Assembly (NCBI RefSeq): GCF_002920915.1
Contig: NZ_PQVF01000003.1
Location: 124,001-188,000 of the forward strand
DNA: 64,000 nt
Reading direction: 5' to 3'
DNA from: Solitalea longa
Lineage (GTDB): Bacteria > Bacteroidota > Bacteroidia > Sphingobacteriales > Sphingobacteriaceae
The position numbers were made by a program, and so were the translations under genes. How positions within the stretch are numbered: the first letter of the stretch is position 1; the number at the start of each line of letters is the position of its first letter. The notes under the pieces were generated by a model. It did no database searches and was not told the origin of the DNA. It saw nothing but the letters and a program-made list of their open reading frames with translations. This document shows, piece by piece, positions 9,034 through 16,546 of the stretch.

Positions 9034-10035
9034 ATGGTTAAGGCTTTTGTTTTTGGTAAATTTTTGCCCTTTCATACCGGTCATGAAGCGCTTATTCGGT
9101 TTGCACTCAGCAAGTGCGACTTTTTAACGGTCTTGGTCTGTTGTAGTGATAAAGAAACCATTGATGGTAACCTACGAAAAAACTGGATTGAAGAAAGTTT
9201 TTTTGATCAACAGAATCTGGAAATCAGGATCGTTAACTACAACGAAAACGAATTGCCCAATACTTCCGCTTCATCGAGGGAGGTTTCCAAAATTTGGTCC
9301 GATCACTTTAAAAATATTCTTCCTGACTATAGTTTACTCATCACTTCTGAACCATATGGCGATTATGTCGCCGAATTTATGGGTATCCAACACATATGTT
9401 TTGATAGGGAAAGAAAAGCCGTACCTGTTTCGGCAACGGCAATACGTAATAATATAGTGGCTAATTGGAGTTTCCTTTCAAAAGGGGCAAAGCCCTTTTT
9501 TTGTGTTAAGGTGGTTTTGTTAGGAACTGACTCTACAGGGAAATCAACACTGGCTGAAAAACTTGCCCAGCATTATGCTTGTTCAGTTGTTGCTGAAGCA
9601 GGCAGAGAATTGATACCAGATTCCAAAGCTTTAGTATATGAAGATTTGGTTTGGGTTGCAAATGAACATGCAAAAAGGATCACCGATGCGGTAGCAGGAG
9701 ATAATGCACTCGTTATTATTGACACCGATATTCATATTACCAAATCGTATTCCCGGTTTATATTTAATAAGGAGCTTAAGGTTGATGAGGATATAATTCA
9801 GGCGAACCAGGCCTATCTCTACTTATACCTTAATAATGATGTAGCTTATTTTCAGGATGGAACCAGGTTGGTTGTGGAAGAGCGCCGTCAATTAGACCTA
9901 AGCCACCGGCAAGTTTTGGATGCAATCAATATCCACTATGTTGAAATAAAAGGAAACTGGACTGAACGATTTGAAAAGGCATGTGAGTGCATAGATGAAC
10001 TTTTGGGGAGAGAAAGTAAACGAATTAGGCTTTAA
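9034..10035 (+). CDS. nadR: NadR-like bifunctional NMN adenylyltransferase / ribosylnicotinamide kinase
   Basis: NAD salvage enzyme with two domains. The N-terminal nucleotidyltransferase (about residues 1-150) carries FGKFLPFHTGHEAL, the GxFxPxHxGH active-site motif, and closes with VPVSATAIRNN, the SxTxxR motif. The C-terminal kinase (about 158-330) opens with a Walker A loop, LLGTDSTGKST, and phosphorylates nicotinamide riboside to NMN. There is no N-terminal helix-turn-helix, so unlike enterobacterial NadR it should not be a repressor. Length (333 aa) fits the HTH-less form. No other NAD genes are adjacent. Confidence 0.9.
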   Translation: MVKAFVFGKFLPFHTGHEALIRFALSKCDFLTVLVCCSDKETIDGNLRKNWIEESFFDQQNLEIRIVNYNENELPNTSASSREVSKIWSDHFKNILPDYSLLITSEPYGDYVAEFMGIQHICFDRERKAVPVSATAIRNNIVANWSFLSKGAKPFFCVKVVLLGTDSTGKSTLAEKLAQHYACSVVAEAGRELIPDSKALVYEDLVWVANEHAKRITDAVAGDNALVIIDTDIHITKSYSRFIFNKELKVDEDIIQANQAYLYLYLNNDVAYFQDGTRLVVEERRQLDLSHRQVLDAINIHYVEIKGNWTERFEKACECIDELLGRESKRIRL

Positions 10036-10076
10036 GAGTTTAGGGAACTAGCTCGCACTCGTTTAAGTTATAAATT

Positions 10077-10140
10077 TTATTTTCGGTAACATCTTCCTAA
10101 TTACTAAGCAGTATTTCGCACGGATTGTAAACGCGCGATC
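10077..10140 (+). repeat. Composite REP element, right half (degenerate palindrome)
   Basis: Conserved spacer (TTATTTTCGGTAACATCTTC) followed by GCAGTATTTCGCACGGATTG and AAACGCGCGATC. The palindrome is weakened by substitutions, so this is an older copy. Confidence 0.8.
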
Positions 10141-10291
10141 AACGGGGAGCTTCACCCGAAGTTTTTTAATAACATCGTTATTCTCATACAATCAATTTTT
10201 ATCATTTATAAAACTTCAGCTCCTTTGTGTCTCTGCGTTAAAATATAACCCCCAAGGCGCAACGCTTAAACCAAAAGCTAATGGCTATTTG

Positions 10292-10411
10292 TCAATATCT
10301 TACACCCAACTCCAACTTCTCAGCACCCCTCATCAGTAGTTCTACGTAATTGAATAAGTCCGAAGTCGTACGGATAAATTGTCTTGCCCTTCGAAATACC
10401 TTTGCTTCATC
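10292..10411 (-). pseudogene. Possible short gene remnant, family unknown
   Basis: On the minus strand a frame of 39 codons ends in TGA at 10292 and starts right after a stop at 10412. It reads helix-rich, with VFRRARQFIRTTSDLFNYVE followed by LLMRGAEKLEL. There is no start codon in a usable place. It may be the tail of a lost gene or chance coding potential. A promoter motif for the plus-strand lipoprotein overlaps it, which favours chance. Confidence 0.2.
10397..10404 (+). promoter_or_regulatory. -7 promoter motif of the 10453 lipoprotein
   Basis: TACCTTTG matches TAnnTTTG exactly and lies 48 bp before the start codon. A TTG at 10378-10380 sits 16 bp upstream and could be the -33 element, slightly closer than usual. 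Confidence 0.5.
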
Positions 10412-10452
10412 TTAAAACTTATTAATTAATCTCAGAACTAATAACAACTTTT

Positions 10453-11094
10453 ATGAAACTTAAATCTTTATTTATTCTCCTGATATCTGGAGTATTGTTA
10501 GCAACAGCTAGTGGTTGCAGCAAAGATGATGATAATGATAATCCTCAGCCTCAGCAGCCGGATGGTAATTCAAATGGCCTTGCATTTCTAAAAGTAGGTA
10601 ATGAATGGATCTACGATTACACTGCCGTTGATGCTACGGGCATTGTTAAATACAAGATCCTTTCAAAAGAAAATAACGGATACTTTAAGGTGAACTGGTT
10701 TATGGGAGGTGATTTTGAAGTTTTTTGGCATGAAGCAGATGGGGCATTTTCATTCATGTCGGAAGGGCAGGGAGGATTAAACCTTATTCTTTACAAAAAG
10801 GATTGCAAGGTTGGGGACTCTTGGACTATAAAGGCAGTTGATGATAATCAAACAGAGGTTACAGCCACTAATAAGGTTACCTCTGTTGGTGAATCAGTGA
10901 CTACTACTGCAGGAACGTTTAATAACTGTGTGAAAGTACATTACACCACTTCTGAAGATACTAAATTGCATATGAATTTTTATGTACATCCACAGTTTGG
11001 AATTGTAAAAATGGACGGAGTTGGCATAATGGAAATCGATCATATCCCAACGTATTTCCCATTTCAGTATGTGTTAAAGTCAAAAAACTTTTAA
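10453..11094 (+). CDS. Hypothetical lipoprotein, 213 aa
   Basis: Residues 1-21 form a lipoprotein signal peptide with the lipobox TASGC, and the mature protein starts CSKDDDNDNPQ. An acidic run directly after the lipid-bearing Cys is the kind of signal that sends Bacteroidota lipoproteins to the cell surface. The rest is beta-rich with repeated Trp and Tyr, including VGNEWIYDYTA near residue 48 and a TTTAGTFNNCVKVHY segment near residue 151 that recalls secreted proteins of unknown function with a 'G.F.nc..v' motif. I do not recognise a catalytic site. It has its own promoter motif and terminator. Confidence 0.8.
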   Translation: MKLKSLFILLISGVLLATASGCSKDDDNDNPQPQQPDGNSNGLAFLKVGNEWIYDYTAVDATGIVKYKILSKENNGYFKVNWFMGGDFEVFWHEADGAFSFMSEGQGGLNLILYKKDCKVGDSWTIKAVDDNQTEVTATNKVTSVGESVTTTAGTFNNCVKVHYTTSEDTKLHMNFYVHPQFGIVKMDGVGIMEIDHIPTYFPFQYVLKSKNF

Positions 11095-11195
11095 TGCTTG
11101 AATGAGAGTTCCTCTAATGGCCTCATTTGCTAAACCGAAAATTTTAGCTTTTGTTTAGGTTTAAATCGAAAGTTGCAGTTATTTGTAAACCGATA

Positions 11196-11228
11196 AACAA
11201 AGCATCAGTAATTTACTGATGCTTTGTT
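11196..11228 (+). terminator. Terminator after the 10453 lipoprotein gene
   Basis: Perfect 15-bp inverted repeat (11196-11210 and 11214-11228) with a 3-base loop, then CTTTGC. About 100 bp after the stop codon. Confidence 0.8.
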
Positions 11229-11489
11229 CTTTGCAATCAGCTTCACAATATCTCTTTTATAAGCGGTCATTGTTCTTCTTATTTTCAGCTTAATTATCTC
11301 TACTAAAATTTTATTTGAATAACTGAAAACAAACGGAAACGGCTTATAAACCTTTCATTTCAATAGTTTTTCCGAGAATCATATTCAATTAAGTACTAAT
11401 ACGTAATTAGTCAACTACTGCTTACTACTGATGTATCCCGATTTTATTACCTGTTATTTTGAAATGAACAACTACAAAAAAATCAGGGT
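11229..11489. other. Intergenic region upstream of OmpA-family gene
   Basis: AT-rich sequence; no repeat, RNA gene or clear promoter consensus seen. Confidence 0.5.
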
Positions 11490-12800
11490 ATGAAAAAGAT
11501 TATAATTTTATCAGCATGTGTTTTAAGCATGTTGTTAATTCCGAATGTTGGCTTTGCTCAAAGTGAGCTTCTTGATCGATTTAAGCAAAAAGCTAAAAAC
11601 CGTGTCGATCAAAAGGTAGATCAAGGAATGGATAAAGGTTTGGATAAAGTGGAAGAAGAGGCCAAGGCTGGAACGCAAAAACAAAGTGAAAACAAAAGTG
11701 AAACGATCCAGGCTAGTAACACTACAGAAAACACTTCCACAGCAAACAGAGACGTTAAAAGTTTCTCGCGTTATGATTTTATCCCGGGCGATCAGATTGT
11801 TTATGCTGAAGATTTCGCCCAGGATGTTATTGGTGAATTTCCATTGAAATGGGCCACAAATAACAGGGGCGAGGCGGTTACTCTGGAAGGCAAAGCCGGC
11901 AGATGGCTACGGATGTACCATACCAGTCATTATGTTTCGCCGGTTATTAAAAACCAGGCTGAGAACTACACCGTTGAATTTGATATGTTATTAACATTCC
12001 CTAACGATGGCTCTGTTTATCCCGAAATGATAATTAAGCTTTTTAATTCGTCAAAGGAAGATAAAGACGGAAGAAGATATCTGCAGGACTTTTCGAGCCC
12101 GGCTGATGTGGCGGTTGTTATTGATCCGGGAGAGGAAGGAAGCTCGGTTATAAAGTTGGAAAGTCATAAAAACGGTATGACTGACTTTATGAATGAACCA
12201 AAACGCTTACAAAAGCTGGGAAGTTATTTTGGTCGCCCATTTCACGTTGCTATTTGGGTGCAAAAGCAGCGTTTCCGCCTATGGATAGAAGGAGAAAAGG
12301 TATATGATATCCCTCAAGCGGTTCCGCCTGGTGAAATATTTAACCGGCTAGACTTTGAAATAACTTCAGGTATTCAGGAGGATCATCAGATGGGGCATTA
12401 TTTGTCGAATATAAAATTTGCTGTAGGAGCTCCTGATATGCGAACCAAGTTGATCACGGAAGGTAAGTTTGTTACCACTGGCATTTTGTTCGATGTGAAT
12501 TCAGATAAAATAAAGGCCGAATCATATGGAGTGTTAAAAGAAATGGCTACAGTTTTAAAGGAAAACCCGGCGGTAAAGGTAAAAGTCATTGGCCATACCG
12601 ACAGCGATGGTGAAGAGGCTAAAAACCTTGATCTTTCGAAACGCCGTGCAGCATCAGTAAAAAAGACCTTAAGTACTGAGTTTGGAATTGAGGCCGGGCG
12701 AATGGAAACCGATGGAAAAGGAGAGTTGCTTCCGGTTGATAATAATACTACTTCCGAGGGGAAATCGCAAAATAGGAGAGTTGAATTTGTAAAGCTCTAA
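11490..12800 (+). CDS. OmpA-family cell-envelope protein, 436 aa
   Basis: Predicted periplasmic or outer-membrane protein tied to peptidoglycan. Residues 1-24 are a signal peptide ending GFAQ. Residues 25-75 are very rich in charged residues (RVDQKVDQGMDKGLDKVEEE) and probably form a coiled coil. Residues about 95-310 form a beta-rich domain that looks like a concanavalin-type sandwich. The C-terminal OmpA/MotB domain (about 325-436) begins GILFDVNSDKI and contains IGHTDSDG and NLDLSKRRAASV, which hold the Asp and Arg that bind diaminopimelate. The domain order (coil, LamG-like, OmpA) is common in Bacteroidota. Single gene between intergenic repeats; biological role unknown. Confidence 0.9.
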   Translation: MKKIIILSACVLSMLLIPNVGFAQSELLDRFKQKAKNRVDQKVDQGMDKGLDKVEEEAKAGTQKQSENKSETIQASNTTENTSTANRDVKSFSRYDFIPGDQIVYAEDFAQDVIGEFPLKWATNNRGEAVTLEGKAGRWLRMYHTSHYVSPVIKNQAENYTVEFDMLLTFPNDGSVYPEMIIKLFNSSKEDKDGRRYLQDFSSPADVAVVIDPGEEGSSVIKLESHKNGMTDFMNEPKRLQKLGSYFGRPFHVAIWVQKQRFRLWIEGEKVYDIPQAVPPGEIFNRLDFEITSGIQEDHQMGHYLSNIKFAVGAPDMRTKLITEGKFVTTGILFDVNSDKIKAESYGVLKEMATVLKENPAVKVKVIGHTDSDGEEAKNLDLSKRRAASVKKTLSTEFGIEAGRMETDGKGELLPVDNNTTSEGKSQNRRVEFVKL

Positions 12801-12869
12801 TGCTTTAATTGTTTGAATAATTCAACATACATAGCGATAAAACAGTTTATGCTTATAACACATAATTGA

Positions 12870-12990
12870 AAATCCAAAACAATCAAGCTCGAACCTATGC
12901 TCGAGCTTGATTGTTTTAAGGGTTAAATGGTGTTTTGGGTTAACTCTTTAATCTCTAAGCAATATTTCGCACACTTTACAAACACGATGA
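12870..12990 (+). repeat. Composite REP element: terminator hairpin plus degenerate right REP
   Basis: The hairpin has arms 12878-12892 (AACAATCAAGCTCGA) and 12901-12915. Relative to the other copies, one A-T pair in the stem is replaced by C-G on both sides. A degenerate REP (ATTTCGCACACTTTACAAAC) follows at 12961-12980. The hairpin also sits where the OmpA-family gene needs a terminator. Confidence 0.85.
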
Positions 12991-13139
12991 GCATGGACTT
13001 GTGTCCAAGCCACTCATTAAATAGTATATTTTACATCCCTTATCTTCTGCTTATTCTTTTAAAAAAAAGAAAAAACTATTGCGAAACCAAGTGGTTGCAT
13101 GTATATTTGAAACTGAATGGTTTCATAATTATTTAAAAG

Positions 13140-13460
13140 ATGAGAAGAGATATATTTCAGGCAATAGCTGACCCTACCCGAAGAACCATTATCGCCCTGA
13201 TTGCTTTACAGGCAATGACCCCTAACGCTTTGGCCGAACATTTTGACACCACACGCCAGGCTATTTCAAAGCATCTTAAAATCTTAACCGAATGCCAGCT
13301 TATTAGTCAGCAGCAAGCTGGAAGAGAGATTTATTATCGTCTTGAGGTCTCGAAAATGAAAGAGATTGATAGCTGGCTGGAGCAGTTCAGGAAAATTTGG
13401 GAAGATCGATTCAATGAACTCGACAATATATTATCAACTACTAAATCTGATGAAAAATGA
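13140..13460 (+). CDS. ArsR-family transcriptional regulator
   Basis: A 106-residue winged-helix protein. The N-terminus AIADPTRRTIIALI is the classic opening of the ArsR fold, and the recognition helix is visible in TTRQAISKHLKIL at about residues 38-50. There is no metal-binding Cys pair, as expected for the subgroup partnered with SRPBCC proteins rather than with metal efflux. Its stop codon overlaps the start of the next gene by four bases (ATGA at 13457-13460), so the two are translationally coupled. It probably autoregulates this pair; the inducer is unknown. Confidence 0.9.
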   Translation: MRRDIFQAIADPTRRTIIALIALQAMTPNALAEHFDTTRQAISKHLKILTECQLISQQQAGREIYYRLEVSKMKEIDSWLEQFRKIWEDRFNELDNILSTTKSDEK

Positions 13461-13960
13461 AAACCGTATTAACATTTGATTTTTCTGTAGACAAGGAAAA
13501 CAAAACCATTAACGTAAAGAGAGAATTTGCAGCTCCATTGTCTAGAGTATGGGCAGCCTGGACTCAAAGTGAATTGTTAGATAAATGGTGGGCACCAAAA
13601 CCTTACCGGGCAAAAACCAAAACAATGGATTTTAAAGAAGGTGGATATTGGCTTTATGCAATGGTCAGTCCCGATAATGAAGAATTCTGGTGTCGTGCTG
13701 ATTTTCATAAAATTGTTCCACTAAAAAGCTATGCCGGATTAGATGCATTTTGTGATGCGGCAGGAACTATCAACCAGGACTTTCCACAGTCATTTTGGAG
13801 TAACTCATTCAATGATTACAATGATAATACTTTAGTAAACATTGAAATAAAATATGAGCAATTAGAAGACTTGGAAAAGATCATTGAGATGGGCTTCAAA
13901 GAAGGATTTACTGCCGGTTTAGAAAACCTTGACGAGTTACTGGCCTCTGGTGACAACTAA
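13457..13960 (+). CDS. SRPBCC / AHSA1-domain protein
   Basis: A 167-residue START-like (AHSA1) domain. Typical features are VKREFAAPLSRVWAAWTQSE near residue 20, DKWWAPKPYRAKT near residue 46 and the late GFKEGFTAGLENLDELL helix. These proteins enclose a hydrophobic ligand in a helix-grip cavity. The fixed pairing with an upstream ArsR gene, here overlapping by four bases, is common across bacteria and suggests that the regulator and the ligand-binding protein act together. The ligand is not known. Confidence 0.9.
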   Translation: MKTVLTFDFSVDKENKTINVKREFAAPLSRVWAAWTQSELLDKWWAPKPYRAKTKTMDFKEGGYWLYAMVSPDNEEFWCRADFHKIVPLKSYAGLDAFCDAAGTINQDFPQSFWSNSFNDYNDNTLVNIEIKYEQLEDLEKIIEMGFKEGFTAGLENLDELLASGDN

Positions 13961-13965
13961 GATTC

Positions 13966-14154
13966 CCCTGCTCGCCTGCTTCAGCAACACCTGAGAAATA
14001 CTAACTTGTGTTTGTATCACAAAATGTAAACTCAAACAATAAAGTTCGAAACTATGATCGAGCTTTATTGTTTTAGGGTCTTAATGGTTTTTTCGGTAGC
14101 AATTACCTAATCTCTAAGCAGTGTTTCGCACGCGTTGCAAACGCGTGCGAACAG
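13966..14154 (+). repeat. Composite REP element, full length, copy left of ferritin-like gene
   Basis: In order: a degenerate reverse REP (13966-14010), a spacer with TGTTTGTATCACAAAA, a terminator-like hairpin with arms 14035-14049 and 14058-14072, the spacer TTAGGGTCTTAATGGTTTTT plus CGGTAGCAATTACC, and a forward REP. The last is a perfect palindrome with 12-bp arms (14125-14136 and 14140-14151) around a GCA loop. The hairpin also serves the upstream ArsR-SRPBCC pair as terminator. Confidence 0.9.
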
Positions 14155-14204
14155 TGTAGTTAAGTCTTTGGTTTTTTGTAAATTATCTTAAACTAAAAAA
14201 AGTT

Positions 14205-14519
14205 ATGGGATTTGATCAATATCATGAACCACCGCAAGAACTTTCTGAAGCAACCAGAACGTTTGCCCGAATGATAACCTCATTAACTGAAGAAGCTGAG
14301 GCTATTGGCTGGTACGAACAAAGAATATCGGTTGAAAAAAATAAAGAAGCCAAGGCCATCATGCAAAATGCACAACAAGAAGAAATGAAACATTTTGGGA
14401 TGGATCTTGAATTTCTTCTTCGTAAGAAACCCGAATGGCGAACTATTTTAAAGGCAGTTCTTTTTACCAAGGGAGATATTGTTGAAGCCGCTACCAAAGG
14501 TGAAGAGAAAGTAGATTAA
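14205..14519 (+). CDS. Encapsulated-ferritin-like protein (EncFtn family), no shell gene nearby
   Basis: A 104-residue two-helix ferritin-like protein that should oxidise Fe(II) and assemble as a ring of dimers. Aligned with Rhodospirillum rubrum EncFtn from memory, the key residues are kept with an offset of two: E29-E30 and E32 in SLTEEAEAIGWYEQR (entry and ferroxidase Glu), W36, and E60-x-x-H63 in QQEEMKHFGMDLEF. LFTKGDIVEA near residue 86 matches the conserved end of the fold. In classic systems this protein carries a C-terminal targeting peptide and sits beside an encapsulin shell gene. Here the protein stops at KVD soon after the fold, and no encapsulin (HK97-fold) gene occurs in the window. 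The gene stands alone between two direct copies of the composite repeat. Confidence 0.88.
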   Translation: MGFDQYHEPPQELSEATRTFARMITSLTEEAEAIGWYEQRISVEKNKEAKAIMQNAQQEEMKHFGMDLEFLLRKKPEWRTILKAVLFTKGDIVEAATKGEEKVD

Positions 14520-14529
14520 CTCCTGTTCC

Positions 14530-14728
14530 TTTAGCTTGCTCAAGCTCGCGCGCGTTTGCAACGCGTGCGAAACATAGGCTAGTGTTTGTAACACAAATAG
14601 AAACTAATAATAAAGCTCGAACCTAGGCTCGAGCTTTATTGTTTTAGGGTCTTAATGGTTTTTTCGGTAGCAATTACCTAATTTTTAAGCAGTATTTCGC
14701 ACGTGTTTCAAACGCACGCGAGCAGGGT
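14530..14728 (+). repeat. Composite REP element, full length, copy right of ferritin-like gene
   Basis: Best full copy: reverse REP at 14544-14575 (GCGCGTTTGCAACGCGTGCG), spacer, terminator hairpin with arms 14606-14620 and 14629-14643, a spacer nearly identical to the copy at 13966, and a forward REP at 14689-14727. It starts 11 bp after the ferritin-like stop codon, and the minus-strand TlpA-like gene begins its 3' end only about 10 bp beyond it, so the hairpin can terminate transcription from both sides. Confidence 0.9.
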
Positions 14729-14736
14729 GTTCATGC

Positions 14737-16197
14737 TTAATTTGCCAAAATTTCATCCAAAGCTTTTTCCAATTTTATTTTTTCAAATGGATGTGGAGCA
14801 TTATTGTTCACTATTTTCCCTTCCTTATCTACCAAGATATAATGTGGTACAGCATTAATTCCATAAGTTTTAGAAACCGGGTGGTTCTCCCCGCCTTCAG
14901 CTAACAAGTTTACACCATGTAAATTAAGCTTGTTGATGTTCGACTTCCAGGTAGTTTCATCAGCATCTATACAAATATTCAGGAATACAATGTTTTTGTC
15001 TTTGTTCTTTTCATGCAAAGCAGGAACGTGAGTTTTTATATCCGATACGCATGGTGCACAGCCCACTCCCCAGAAATCGATGTAAACCGCCTTTCCTTTA
15101 AAGTCTGAAAGAGATACCATTTGACCTTTATCATTTCTAAGTGTAAAATTAGGGGCAACACTTCCCGGTTTAAGCATACTAACCTTCGCATAGAAAGCAT
15201 TCAGAGTATCAACATACTCTTTGGTTTGGGCTCGAGGTAAAAAATCTTTGTAAACAGCTTCTGCTTCGTCAAACGCGTAATGATTAAAGCCAAATATTAT
15301 ACATTTAGTTAAGTACCAATCGCGTATTTCATAAAGAGAAATATTTGCTAGACCGCGGTAGTAGTCATCCCAACAAGGTGTGAAGGGTACGCTTTTTTGA
15401 GCGTACTGTGAGTCTACCCCAGTTGTTGTGTTGGAGAATGGATTGGAAAAACGAATACAATTAAATAAGTACTCTCTGTATTCATAAGAGTCTTTAAAAT
15501 ACCATGATGAAAATAGCTTGTATGGTTCCTGTTGCTTATCAAAAACCATAACCCCAAAATTGTCTTGAATTGTGCTTTTCAGGCAATATCTTGGTAAAAG
15601 CCTTAGTCTCTGTAATAAAGTAGTGTATCTAAAATAAATATCACAGGCTATTTTATTAGTGGCTTCTATGATTCCGTCTTTTACCAAAAAGTTAATTTCT
15701 CGATTATAAAATGTATTAATTTTTGAAAATTTTACTGAGTCGGAAGATTTGGTTTCATATAATTCTCTATTCAGCTTAAAGAAATCCACTCTGAATTCCT
15801 TATGCAAACCCATTAATAATTGAATTTCCCTGTTGCGTATTGAGTTTGCACTTTTAATTTCAAAACTGTTCTTAAAATCCTTAGCATCCCAATTAATGTC
15901 TAAAGTATCATTAGGTCTTAAATATTGAATATAAGCCTCGTTATTTAAGTAGAGGTAAACATCATTATACTCGTCTGTAAGTTTAATTTTTGTCTCAAAG
16001 TTGCCTTTCTTGTCAATTGAGATAGCCTGAATAATATTGTCAAAAAAACCGGTTAAGCAAATATTCCATTCCCGCTCTTTGTTGTTTTTTACTTTTCCTT
16101 TAAGCACTGCAAATTTTTGCGGCAGCTTGGTTTCACTTGTTTGTGCAAAAAGGTTTATGGAGATAAATAGTCCCAGAATTAATAAGTAGAATTTCAT
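14737..16197 (-). CDS. TlpA-like thioredoxin-fold protein, secreted, 486 aa
   Basis: A signal peptide (residues 1-19, ending INLFAQ) precedes a DUF4369-like N-terminal region and a long helical middle part. The C-terminal thioredoxin domain (about 345-486) begins APNFTLRNDKGQMVSLSDF. Its redox motif is C-A-P-C at Cys380 and Cys383 in FWGVGCAPCVSDI, and a cis-Pro loop is seen as NAVPHYILVDKEGKI. Such proteins reduce or rearrange disulfides in the periplasm. It is a single gene; no cytochrome maturation genes are adjacent, so its partner protein is unknown. The start at 16197 is supported by the signal peptide. Confidence 0.88.
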   Translation of the reverse strand: MKFYLLILGLFISINLFAQTSETKLPQKFAVLKGKVKNNKEREWNICLTGFFDNIIQAISIDKKGNFETKIKLTDEYNDVYLYLNNEAYIQYLRPNDTLDINWDAKDFKNSFEIKSANSIRNREIQLLMGLHKEFRVDFFKLNRELYETKSSDSVKFSKINTFYNREINFLVKDGIIEATNKIACDIYFRYTTLLQRLRLLPRYCLKSTIQDNFGVMVFDKQQEPYKLFSSWYFKDSYEYREYLFNCIRFSNPFSNTTTGVDSQYAQKSVPFTPCWDDYYRGLANISLYEIRDWYLTKCIIFGFNHYAFDEAEAVYKDFLPRAQTKEYVDTLNAFYAKVSMLKPGSVAPNFTLRNDKGQMVSLSDFKGKAVYIDFWGVGCAPCVSDIKTHVPALHEKNKDKNIVFLNICIDADETTWKSNINKLNLHGVNLLAEGGENHPVSKTYGINAVPHYILVDKEGKIVNNNAPHPFEKIKLEKALDEILAN

Positions 16198-16287
16198 TCA
16201 TATTAGGTTTAGGTTTCAAAAGTAAATTTTTATAACTAAAAATTATTAGCCCTAAGTGGCTAAAGCAAACGGAGCTCGAGTACCTCT
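16198..16287. other. Intergenic, start region of TlpA-like gene
   Basis: Promoter-side gap of the TlpA-like gene; no clear motif. It runs directly into the structured repeat at 16288. Confidence 0.4.
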
Positions 16288-16388
16288 GCACCAGTTGTCG
16301 AAAGTCTTAGCGTAGCGAGGACTTTCGACTGTAAATGAAACCGAGGGTCTGTGACCCGATAAGGTGTGATAAAAGTAACAGCAAAACC
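16288..16388. repeat. Structured 100-bp repeat, copy 1
   Basis: Matches 21638-21735 almost throughout. It contains two hairpins: arms 16297-16306 (GTCGAAAGTC) and 16320-16329 (GACTTTCGAC) around TTAGCGTAGCGAG, and arms 16345-16349 and 16353-16357 (GGGTC/GACCC). The shared 3' end is GATAAAAGTAACAGCAAAAC. The first stem covaries with copy 2. No coding function is apparent. Confidence 0.85.
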
Positions 16389-16390
16389 CC

Positions 16391-16540
16391 AGCTCGCCCA
16401 GCTTGCGCGCGTTTTCAACGCATGCGAAACATAGGCTAGTGTTTGTATCACAAAATAGCATCAAAAACAATAAAGCTCGAACCAAGGCTCGAGCTTTATT
16501 GTTAACGTATACGTTGTGTTTTCGGTACTAAAACCTGATC
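16391..16540 (+). repeat. Composite REP element: left REP and terminator hairpin
   Basis: Reverse REP at 16401-16436 (GCGCGCGTTTTCAACGCATG), spacer, and a perfect 15-bp hairpin with arms 16466-16480 and 16489-16503. The right-hand REP is missing and the unit ends at the TolC gene. The hairpin acts as the terminator of the leftward efflux operon. Confidence 0.85.
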
Positions 16541-16546
16541 TCTTAA

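Noticed and set aside
12927-13136. A 69-codon plus-strand frame
   Set aside because: It covers a degenerate REP and AT-rich sequence with low-complexity translation.
14205-14519. Ordinary ferritin, bacterioferritin or rubrerythrin
   Set aside because: At 104 residues with a single Glu pair and one ExxH it is too short for a four-helix ferritin; the pattern fits the two-helix EncFtn family.
16252-16485. Overlapping minus-strand frames of 63-77 codons
   Set aside because: They lie within the structured repeat and the composite repeat and show no protein family features.
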